From contig NZ_WOTN01000001.1 in NCBI RefSeq assembly GCF_010993745.1, positions 1,305,235 to 1,369,234 on the forward strand: a stretch of DNA of 64,000 nt. The letters run 5' to 3'. The notes beneath the pieces were generated by a model. It was not told the origin of the DNA. It saw only the letters and a program-made list of their open reading frames with translations, and ran no database searches. Each line of letters begins with the position of its first letter. The first letter of the stretch is position 1. Origin of the DNA: Fodinicola acaciae (GTDB taxonomy: Bacteria > Actinomycetota > Actinomycetes > Mycobacteriales > HKI-0501). The position numbers and the translations under genes were made by a program. Positions 32,518 through 40,381 of the stretch are shown one piece after another.

Positions 32518-35096
32518 GCCGGCTCACCCAGCTCCGCCGCCACCAGCGCCGCGGCCTCGGTCCTGGTGCGCGCCCCGAGCTTGCGCATGCCGGAACGTAC
32601 GTGCGTCTCGACGGTCTCCCGGGACAGACCGAGCCGGGTGGCGATCCGCCGGGTCGACTCCCCCTGCGCCACCAGCTGCAACACCTCGGTCTCGCGGGCC
32701 GACAGCGGACTGCTGCTCGGCCCGACCCGCGGTCGTTCGTCCAGGTTGCGCTGTGACACACGGCCGTGCGCGACATAGCGCCGCAGCGCCTTGCGGACAC
32801 GGCCGAGCAGCACCACCAGACCCGCGTTCTCGGCAGCCGTCTCGGCGGCCAGCAGCGCTGGTACGGCGGCGTCCGGCGGATCGGGCGCGACGACCACGCC
32901 GAGCAGCGCCCGGATCTCCTCGCGTACGACACGCTCGTGCCAAGCGGTCGCAGCCGCGTTGAACTCCGACGACGACGGCCAACCGCCGGCGGCCCGTGTC
33001 CACGCGCGCAGGGTGGCCTCGGCCGCCTGCGCCGGCGGCAGCAACGCGGCGGCCAGCCGGCCGGTGTCCTCGGCGTGCGCACCGATCGCACCGGCGGCAC
33101 GCTCGTACGCGGCCCAGTGCTCGGTGATCTCGGCCAGGCCGAGCAACAACGCGGACTGCCCGATCGCCGGGTCGGCGCCGTCGACCGGCGACTCGTCCAG
33201 CCAGGCGACCTCACGCCCGACCCAGGCGAGCGCCTCGGCCGGTATGCCGCGCACCACCATGCCCTCCGGCAGCCCACCGGACAGCCGGCCGCGGGCCAGA
33301 CCGAGCGCACCCGAGTCCGCCGCCGCCAGGCAACCGGCGGCCAGCGCGTACGCGCGAGCACGGCCCGGCAGCGACCGGTCGAGCATGTCGGCGGCGCGGC
33401 GTACGACCTCGTCCAGCCCCTCGCCGCGCAGCGCCGAGACCCAGAGACCCAGCGCCACGAACCGCGTCTCCCAGCTGTAGGCGCCGCCGGCGGCGCAACG
33501 GCTGGCACCTGCTGCGGCGGCCGGTCCGGCCAGCTCGGTGTCGCCGTCGGAGGCGAGTGTCTCGGCAAGGACCCACCGGCACCAGCGCTCGTCGGACGTA
33601 CGCCCGGCCGCCTCGCACGCCTCCGCCGCCGCGGTCAGCTCCGCCTGCCAGCCCTCCTGACGCTGGGCCGCCGCGGCGATCGCCAACGCGGCCACGACCG
33701 GCGCCGGTCGATCGCCTTCGGCACGCGACCGCGCGGCCGCCACCGCCGCCTCGATCGCCGCACGGTCGGCGGTACCGACCGCGGCCAGGATCCGGATCCG
33801 GTCCAGCTCGGCCAGCTGCGCGTCGTCGAGTCCGTCCGCCGCGCCGGTCGCCGTTTCCAGCGCGCCGGCCGGATCCCCGGCCTGCAACAGCGCCTCCGCG
33901 CGCAACACGCGATGCGCGGCGTTGTGCTCGCCGCCGTCGAAGCTGTCCAGCACGCGTACGGCAGCGTGATAGCGGCCGACCGACAGCGCGGCGGCCACCG
34001 CGTCCAGCCGCACCTCCACCGGAATGTCCACCCCGTCGAGACCGGCCGCGAGCAGCAGGCTCGAGCACCGCTCGCCGTCCGTACGCGCCTGCTCCGCCGC
34101 GACCAGCGCCTGCTCGTACGCGCGCTTGGACTGGCCGGCGGCGGCGAAATGCCGGGCCGCCTCGCCCGGCGGACAAAACTCCGCGAGCCGGCCGTGCAGC
34201 GCCGCGCGGTCGGCGGCCGGCAGCACGCCGGCCGCGATCTCGGCGACACAAGGCGCCACCGGCGCGACCACGTCGTTATCGACGGTGACCAGACCCGCCT
34301 CCACCAGCTCGGCCACGCCGGGGCCGAGCCGGCGCGCCAGCTCCGGCCGGCCGAGCAGGCCGAGCGCGGCGATCGCCGTGCGAGCCGGCCGTTCCAGCTG
34401 CGCCACCGCCTCACCGATCGCGCGCTCCAGGTCGTCGGCGCGCGCCGACGCCGCGCGACCGAGGCCGGACAGGTCGCCGCCGGTACGCAACGCCCGCTTC
34501 GCCAGCACCTGCACCGCCAGCGGCATGCCACCAGCACGCTCCACGACGGCCGCGACCGCGCCGGCAGACAGCTCCGGGACCGTACGCTCGGCGAGCGCGG
34601 TGGCGGCCGCCCCGGTCAGCGGCGGGACCGCGACCCACGCACTCGCGGCCGTACGCAGCGCGGCGACCACCTCGGCCGGCAGGTTGTTCGGAGTACGCAG
34701 AGCGGCCAGAACCCGTACGTGTCGCGCGAGTCTCGGCAAAACGCTCAAAGTGACGCTGTCGGCCCACTGCAGGTCGTCGAGGACGAGCAGGCCGTCCTTC
34801 ACTCGCGCGCGTACGGCCTCGGCCGCGAGGTCCAGATCGGCCTCCGGCAGCCGAGCACGGATCGCACGGCTCAACGCGACGCCTGGCACGTGCCGTAGGC
34901 TGGCGAGCCCGCCGCCACTGAGGACGACGCCGCCGGCCGCGCTGGCCAGCGCGGTGAGCAGCGTCGACCGGCCCACGCCGGGTGCACCGGTGATCACGAC
35001 CAGTCCTGGTCGCACCGGCGCGGCAAGCTCGACAGCCGGATCGGTGGTGGGTGGCGCCACTGCTGGGGGCACCTCTGGGGGCACCTCTGGAGGCAT
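32514..35096 (-). CDS. LAL-type LuxR regulator with AAA ATPase domain
   Basis: An 860-residue MalT/LAL-like regulator. After a short PPEVPPEVPP tail, the ATPase has Walker A TGAPGVGRSTLL (about 36-47) and Walker B LLVLDDLQWAD (about 103-113). A long helical repeat region (250-780) follows. The C-terminal GerE HTH is LSARETEVLQLVAQGESTRRIATRLGLSR-like, ending about residue 850. Members often act as ligand-gated activators of secondary metabolism or catabolism. Co-translated with the small LuxR protein; divergent from the dynamin locus, which it could control. Confidence 0.9.
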   Translation of the reverse strand: MPPEVPPEVPPAVAPPTTDPAVELAAPVRPGLVVITGAPGVGRSTLLTALASAAGGVVLSGGGLASLRHVPGVALSRAIRARLPEADLDLAAEAVRARVKDGLLVLDDLQWADSVTLSVLPRLARHVRVLAALRTPNNLPAEVVAALRTAASAWVAVPPLTGAAATALAERTVPELSAGAVAAVVERAGGMPLAVQVLAKRALRTGGDLSGLGRAASARADDLERAIGEAVAQLERPARTAIAALGLLGRPELARRLGPGVAELVEAGLVTVDNDVVAPVAPCVAEIAAGVLPAADRAALHGRLAEFCPPGEAARHFAAAGQSKRAYEQALVAAEQARTDGERCSSLLLAAGLDGVDIPVEVRLDAVAAALSVGRYHAAVRVLDSFDGGEHNAAHRVLRAEALLQAGDPAGALETATGAADGLDDAQLAELDRIRILAAVGTADRAAIEAAVAAARSRAEGDRPAPVVAALAIAAAAQRQEGWQAELTAAAEACEAAGRTSDERWCRWVLAETLASDGDTELAGPAAAAGASRCAAGGAYSWETRFVALGLWVSALRGEGLDEVVRRAADMLDRSLPGRARAYALAAGCLAAADSGALGLARGRLSGGLPEGMVVRGIPAEALAWVGREVAWLDESPVDGADPAIGQSALLLGLAEITEHWAAYERAAGAIGAHAEDTGRLAAALLPPAQAAEATLRAWTRAAGGWPSSSEFNAAATAWHERVVREEIRALLGVVVAPDPPDAAVPALLAAETAAENAGLVVLLGRVRKALRRYVAHGRVSQRNLDERPRVGPSSSPLSARETEVLQLVAQGESTRRIATRLGLSRETVETHVRSGMRKLGARTRTEAAALVAAELGEPA

Positions 35097-35293
35097 TGCC
35101 GGACCTACCTCCCCCGGGGTGGCACGAACATGGGATGGTGCCCGAGAAGGATAGTTCTAAGGTCGTATCCGTATCGCAGTGAGATCCGCTTTCGTCGAAA
35201 GGCCCTTGGCGCGATGCCCTACAACGTTGTTGATATCAGCTTTTCCCCCGCAGGTCGCGTCCTGACGTCGTCCACCACGTCCTCGAAGTAGCC

Positions 35294-36874
35294 ATGGCAG
35301 CCGGACCCCTGAGCACCCGGGTGGCCGCGCTGTGCGCCGAGGTCGCACCGCGGTTGAGCCCGTCGACGCGGGCCGCCGTGCTGGACCTGCGGCAGCGGCT
35401 CGGCGAGCCGCTCCGCGTGGCCATCGCCGGCCGCCTGAAAGCCGGCAAGTCCACGCTGGTCAACGCGCTGATCGGCCGCCGTGTGGCGCCGACCCAGGTC
35501 GGCGAGTGCACGCGGCTGGTCACCCAGTTCCGCTACGGCACCTCCGACCGCGTCGACGTCGTACGCCGCGACGGCAACCGGGTCAGCCTGCCGCTGGACT
35601 CCAACGGCATGCTGCCGCAGAAGATCGGCGTACCGCGTAACGAGGTCTCGTACATCGACGTCACGCTGTCGATCGAGCGGCTGCGCGACCTGACTGTGGT
35701 CGACACGCCGGGCCTGAGCTCGACCAACGAGCAGATCTCCGCCGGCAGCAAGGACTTCCTGCTCGGCAACGACGGCTCCGCCGAGGAATCGCAGGGCCTG
35801 CTGTCCGACGACATCGACGCGGACAGCGCCGGGGCACTCACCGGGGCCGAGGCGATCGTGTACGTCTTCACGCAGTCGGTCCGGCAGGACGACGTGGAGG
35901 CGCTGGAGGCCTTCCGCACCATGTCGGCCCGGCTGTCCAGCAACCCGATCAACTCGCTCGGCCTGTTCAACAAGGTCGACAAGCTGGTCGCGATGGGTGA
36001 CCCGTGGCCGACCGCCGGCCCGCTGGCCAGCAGCCAGGCCGAGGTGCTGCGCCGGCAGGTCTCCGACGTGGTGCCGCTGGTCGGCCTGCTCGCCGAGACC
36101 ACCGAGTCCGGCCGGCTCACCGCCGCCGACTGCGAGGCACTGCGGCAGATCGCCGGCATGTCCACGGTCGAGAAGCAGGTGCTGACCGCCTCCGTCGACC
36201 TGTTCGTGAGCCGCGACTGCCCGGTGTCCAAGGAGGAGCGTGAGCGGCTGCTCGTCCTGCTGGACATCTACGGCGTACGCTTCTCGCTCGCCGCGCTGGA
36301 GGCCGAGCCGGACCTGCCGACCAACGAGCTGAGCCGCCGCCTCTTCCTCGCCTCCGGCTTTCCGCGCGTACGCCAGGTGCTCGAACGCGCGTTCCGCTGG
36401 CGCAGCGACGCCATCAAGGCCGGCTGGGCCCTGACCGGGCTGGAGCAGATCGCGTCCCGCACCGAGCAGCTGCGCGACCGGGAGCTGCTCAGGGACACCG
36501 TCGAGCGGTTGCTGGCCGAGCCGGAGTATCACCAGCTCCGGCTGCTCGACGTGGCGCAGCAGGTCACCACCGGCGCGGTCGAGCTGCCACAGCAGATGGA
36601 GGACGAGCTGACCCGGCTCGCGCTGTCCGACGACCCCGCCTCGATCCTCGCGCTGCCGGCCGGCGCGCCACCGGCCGAGCTGGAGAAGGCGGCGCTGGAG
36701 GCGGCCACCAGATGGCGGCGCTTCGCCGTCGCCGGTGCGACGCCGTCGCAGGCCAGGGTCGCGCACGTCGCGCACCGCGGCTTCCACATCCTGTCCCAAC
36801 GGGTCCGGCACCGGCCGGGTCCGCCAACCGGTCCCAACCCGGCCCACCGACCGCGCGTAACTGGGGGTTACTGA
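35294..36874 (+). CDS. Dynamin-like GTPase 1 (IniA/IniC type)
   Basis: A 526-residue large GTPase. G1 GRLKAGKST at 46-54, switch-I threonine around ECTRLVTQF, G3 DTPG at 137-140, G4 NKVD at 226-229. The rest is helical stalk. No convincing membrane helix, so membrane contact may need its partner. Related mycobacterial IniA/IniC proteins remodel membrane under envelope stress. It starts a tight operon with a GrpE-like membrane protein and a second dynamin; paired dynamins usually act as heteromers. Confidence 0.88.
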   Translation: MAAGPLSTRVAALCAEVAPRLSPSTRAAVLDLRQRLGEPLRVAIAGRLKAGKSTLVNALIGRRVAPTQVGECTRLVTQFRYGTSDRVDVVRRDGNRVSLPLDSNGMLPQKIGVPRNEVSYIDVTLSIERLRDLTVVDTPGLSSTNEQISAGSKDFLLGNDGSAEESQGLLSDDIDADSAGALTGAEAIVYVFTQSVRQDDVEALEAFRTMSARLSSNPINSLGLFNKVDKLVAMGDPWPTAGPLASSQAEVLRRQVSDVVPLVGLLAETTESGRLTAADCEALRQIAGMSTVEKQVLTASVDLFVSRDCPVSKEERERLLVLLDIYGVRFSLAALEAEPDLPTNELSRRLFLASGFPRVRQVLERAFRWRSDAIKAGWALTGLEQIASRTEQLRDRELLRDTVERLLAEPEYHQLRLLDVAQQVTTGAVELPQQMEDELTRLALSDDPASILALPAGAPPAELEKAALEAATRWRRFAVAGATPSQARVAHVAHRGFHILSQRVRHRPGPPTGPNPAHRPRVTGGY

Positions 36875-36878
36875 CCCG

Positions 36879-37727
36879 ATGTCGACCACCAATCTCCGCA
36901 TTCTCGCGGCGGCGATCACCCTGATCATGGCCGTCGTGGTGGGCGTGTTGACCGGGGTGACCGGCGGCTTGGGCACGGCCCAGTGCGGCAGCGGCGCGAC
37001 CCCCGGACCGGGTCAGAGCACCGGCAGCAACCAGCAGCCCGGCAGTGGGCAGACCGGCGGACAGACAACCGGACAGACCGGTGGGCAGACAGGTGGACCC
37101 GGCCAGCCAGGCGAGTCCGCGCAGCCGGGCACTGGCCCCGAGCAGGGCTCCGAGGACGGTCAGCTGGGCGGCACCACCGGCCAGCAGAACGGCACCGGTG
37201 GCAACCAGATCGGCACTGGGGGCGTCGGCCACGTGCTGACCGCCGAAGGCACCTGCGGCGGCTCGCGCTTCTCGCTGCTCGCCGCGGTGGTCGGCTTCCT
37301 CGGCACGCTGCTGACCGGCCTGGCCTGCCTGTTGATCATGGCCGCCGCCGGCCGCCGCGCCGCTCCGGCTGGCCCGCGCGCACCCGCGTCCGTGCCAGGC
37401 TCGCTCCCCGTCTCGGCACCACCGGCGCCGACGCCGGCCGACGGTGACCGCAAGCAGCTCGTGGACACCCTGATCTACGTACGCGACCGGGCCACCAGCA
37501 CCGCCCTGACCGACCGGATCGCGCGCGACCTGCAGTCCATCGGCGTCACCGAGATCCGGCCCAACGGGGAGAAGTTCGACCCGTCCCGGCACGAGGCCGG
37601 CGGTTCGACCGACACCACCGACCCACAGCAGGACGGCTGGATCGCCGGCGTGGAGACCCCCGGCTACCTCGACCGCGGCCGCGTGCTGCGGCTCCCCGTC
37701 GTGACCGTCTACCGGAGGAACTCGTGA
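36879..37727 (+). CDS. Membrane-anchored GrpE-like protein
   Basis: A 282-residue protein. TM helix 1 (about 8-32), a Gly/Gln/Thr-rich extracytoplasmic segment (about 37-115) with two cysteines flanking it, TM helix 2 (about 130-158), a Pro/Ala linker, then a cytoplasmic domain (195-282) with GrpE-like features: a short helix (VDTLIYVRDRATS) and the beta-domain sequence GVTEIRPNGEKFDPSRHEA and GYLDRGRVLRLPVVTVYR. In GrpE this beta domain contacts DnaK and triggers ADP release. The Hsp70-like gene at 40381-42159 is the obvious partner. The long coiled coil of true GrpE is missing. Confidence 0.72.
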   Translation: MSTTNLRILAAAITLIMAVVVGVLTGVTGGLGTAQCGSGATPGPGQSTGSNQQPGSGQTGGQTTGQTGGQTGGPGQPGESAQPGTGPEQGSEDGQLGGTTGQQNGTGGNQIGTGGVGHVLTAEGTCGGSRFSLLAAVVGFLGTLLTGLACLLIMAAAGRRAAPAGPRAPASVPGSLPVSAPPAPTPADGDRKQLVDTLIYVRDRATSTALTDRIARDLQSIGVTEIRPNGEKFDPSRHEAGGSTDTTDPQQDGWIAGVETPGYLDRGRVLRLPVVTVYRRNS

Positions 37728-39610
37728 GCCAGCCAGTACAGACCGCCAAGCCCGACCCGCGGCAGGCCGAAGCGGCCCTGGTCCGCCAGGTCAGCGCGGC
37801 GATCGACAACGGCCTGGCGCACATCCGCCGGGTCGACCCGGACGCCGCCTCCGACATCGACGCGGTACGCCGGCGCGACGAGGGCCGGCCGGTCGTCGTC
37901 ATCGTCGGCGAGACCAAGCGCGGCAAGTCGTCGCTGGTCAACGCGCTGATCGGCGCGCCGGGCCTGTCGCCGGTGGACGCCGCCGTGGCCACCAGCGCGT
38001 ACCTCGAGTTCAAGCACGGCGACACGCCGGCCGCACGCGCGTACGTGCCAGGTGACGACGCGCCGGTGCCGCTGGAGGTCTCCAGCCTGCGCGACTGGGG
38101 TACGGTGCTCGGCCAGCTTCCCGACGGCGTTCGGCCGCCGCGCCGGATCGAGATCAACTATCCGTCGCAGATGCTGAGCCAGGTCGACATCGTCGACACC
38201 CCCGGCGTCGGCGGACTGGACTCGGCGCACGCCGAGATCGCGCTGGACGCCGTCGAGAACGCCACCGCGCTGCTGTTCGTGGTGGACGCCTCCGCGCCGT
38301 TCTCGCAGCCGGAGCTCAACTTCCTGTCCGAGGCCAGCAAGCGAGTCAACCTGGTGCTGTTCGCGCTCACCAAGACCGACATCTACCCCGGCTGGCGGAC
38401 CGTCATGGACGACGACATCCGGCTGCTGCAGGCACACGCGCCACGGTTCGGACAGGCCGGCTTCTTCCCGGTCTCCTCCGCGCTCGCCGAGGTCGCCGCC
38501 ACCCTGCCGCCGGAGGCCGCCGGAGCGCTGCTGCAGGAGTCGCGGATCGACGTCCTGCGCAAGGCTCTGGCCGAAGGTGTCGCCGCTCGAGGCGAGCTGC
38601 TCAAGCGCGCCAACGTGCTGCGGACCGTGCGGTCGGAGCTGATCCGGCTGGATCAGCTGGCCGGCGACAAGATCCGCACCGCCGACCCGGATCCGGCGAC
38701 CCTGCAGGAGCTCAAGGACGAGCGCGGCAAGGTCGCCGCCAAGAAGCGGTCGGACACGCGGTCGTGGCAGGTCAGCATGTCGACCGAGATCAAGCGGTCG
38801 CGCACTGACATCACCGCGCGCGTACGGACCGAGGTCAGCCGGCTGCAGGAATACTGGATGAACCACATCGACCGGTCCGGCAACGACGCGATCAAGCGGT
38901 TGCCGTACGACGTCGACCGGTCGCTGCACGCGCTGGCGCTGCGGATGACCGCGGACATGCAGCACCGGTTCCGGCAGGTCGGCGCGCGGATCCTCAACCA
39001 GGTCTTCACCCCGCAGGAGATCCACCGCGTGCTCAACCGGCTCAACAGCCGGCTGGTCGCCCGGATCACCACCAAACCGCGGCGTGAGAAGGGCGGCCAG
39101 GACGGCCTGCTGATGGTGACCGCCAGCGCCAGCCCCGGTCTGCTGGCCGGCAAGGCGGTGGCAGCCGGTGGTGCCGCGATCGCCGGCGCCGCCGGAGCCG
39201 TGATCGCCTTCCCGGTGGCCATCGGTCTCGGCCTCGGCGCGGCCGCCTTCATGCTCTATCGCCGGCGCGTCACCACCAACCGGCAGGAGGCCAAGGTCTG
39301 GCTGCGCGAGGTGCTCGCGGAGGCGCGCGCGTCGCTCGGCGACGCGGTCTCCTACCAGTTCACCGACCTGGAGCACAACCTCACGCTGGCGCTGGAGGAG
39401 GCCATCGACCGCCGGATCAAGGAGCTGGACAAGCAGATCGGCGACATCGACCGCGCGCTCGCCGAGGACGCCGCGACCCGTAAGCGCAAGCGTACGGAGT
39501 TCCAGGCGGAGCGCGACGCCATCCGCGGCAAGCTCGGTCCGCTGGACGAGGCACTGGTCAAGCTGCGCAGGGCCACCGCGGTCGCCGGCGCAGAAGGCAC
39601 CGACAGCTGA
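37724..39610 (+). CDS. Dynamin-like GTPase 2
   Basis: A 628-residue large GTPase. G1 GETKRGKSS at 62-70, G3 DTPG at 158-161, G4 TKTD at 216-219. A Gly/Ala-rich hydrophobic hairpin (about 475-517) is a probable membrane paddle, followed by a C-terminal coiled coil (IDRRIKELDKQIGDIDRAL). GTGA overlap with the GrpE-like gene. With dynamin 1 lacking a clear membrane segment, this subunit probably anchors the pair. Confidence 0.88.
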   Translation: MSQPVQTAKPDPRQAEAALVRQVSAAIDNGLAHIRRVDPDAASDIDAVRRRDEGRPVVVIVGETKRGKSSLVNALIGAPGLSPVDAAVATSAYLEFKHGDTPAARAYVPGDDAPVPLEVSSLRDWGTVLGQLPDGVRPPRRIEINYPSQMLSQVDIVDTPGVGGLDSAHAEIALDAVENATALLFVVDASAPFSQPELNFLSEASKRVNLVLFALTKTDIYPGWRTVMDDDIRLLQAHAPRFGQAGFFPVSSALAEVAATLPPEAAGALLQESRIDVLRKALAEGVAARGELLKRANVLRTVRSELIRLDQLAGDKIRTADPDPATLQELKDERGKVAAKKRSDTRSWQVSMSTEIKRSRTDITARVRTEVSRLQEYWMNHIDRSGNDAIKRLPYDVDRSLHALALRMTADMQHRFRQVGARILNQVFTPQEIHRVLNRLNSRLVARITTKPRREKGGQDGLLMVTASASPGLLAGKAVAAGGAAIAGAAGAVIAFPVAIGLGLGAAAFMLYRRRVTTNRQEAKVWLREVLAEARASLGDAVSYQFTDLEHNLTLALEEAIDRRIKELDKQIGDIDRALAEDAATRKRKRTEFQAERDAIRGKLGPLDEALVKLRRATAVAGAEGTDS

Positions 39611-39617
39611 CGGCGGG

Positions 39618-40301
39618 ATGGGGGACGGCGACATGGACCACGATGAGTACGGCCAGTTCGAGCCGGCCGACCACGACCTCGGTGACCACGGCTACGACCA
39701 GTTCGATGCCGCCGGCGACGACACGCACGACGGCGCCGACGACAGCGGCTCGCACGCCGAGTTCGCCGCCTCCGACGGCACGCACGACACGGCCGACAGC
39801 GGCGAGTTCGAGCCAGCGTACGCCGACCACGGCTCGATCGACCCGTATCTCGGCGGCGACGCCGTCGACACCGGTGAGCACGACGACTTCGCGCCGGCCG
39901 ACGCTGTCCACGACGGCGCCGGCGCACACGACGACCAGGGGACATTCGAGGTCGACGACACCTCGACACCGGTCGGCGCGCTGACCGACGTGCCGTACGA
40001 GGTCGACGACACGGGCCTCGGCGACTTCCCGCCGCAGCTCGACCTCGGCATCGACGCGCCGGCCGACGGCGGTCCGTGGCTGGACCTCAACCTGCTCGGC
40101 GAGCCGTCCGACGGCGGTTCGGACCATCTGGACGACGGCACCAGCGCCTACGCCGGCGACATCCCGGACAGCCCGCCGTCCGGCCTCGCCGACCTGACCG
40201 CGATGGACGCCGGCGCCGACAGCACCAGCTGGCCGGACCTGATGGCCTCCGACGACCCGGCCGTACGCTCACTGGCCCACCTATGGACCCCGGCGGCCTG
40301 A
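39618..40301 (+). CDS. Highly acidic, His/Asp-rich protein of unknown function
   Basis: A 227-residue protein, extremely rich in Asp, His and Gly and poor in Lys, with imperfect repeats (EPADHD, FEPAYADHG, FAPADAVHDG). The first 110 residues look disordered; a more ordered C terminus ends DPAVRSLAHLWTPAA. No membrane segment. It lies 7 nt after dynamin 2 and ends at the shared terminator, so it belongs to the operon. It could be a Hsp70 client-like or metal-binding acidic partner; this is conjecture. ATG 39633 is an alternative start. Confidence 0.6.
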   Translation: MGDGDMDHDEYGQFEPADHDLGDHGYDQFDAAGDDTHDGADDSGSHAEFAASDGTHDTADSGEFEPAYADHGSIDPYLGGDAVDTGEHDDFAPADAVHDGAGAHDDQGTFEVDDTSTPVGALTDVPYEVDDTGLGDFPPQLDLGIDAPADGGPWLDLNLLGEPSDGGSDHLDDGTSAYAGDIPDSPPSGLADLTAMDAGADSTSWPDLMASDDPAVRSLAHLWTPAA

Positions 40302-40314
40302 CGACACCAAGCCC

Positions 40315-40381
40315 ACCTCAAAGGCCGTAGGGACCCCACATGCGCCTGGCGCACGTAAGGGGTCCCTACGGCCTTTGAGGT
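40315..40381. terminator. Bidirectional hairpin terminator, 23-bp perfect stem
   Basis: Exact inverted repeats 40315-40337 and 40359-40381. The 21-nt loop contains a nested hairpin with TGCGC and GCGCA arms. It separates the dynamin operon from the convergent Hsp70 gene, whose stop codon shares its last base. Confidence 0.88.
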
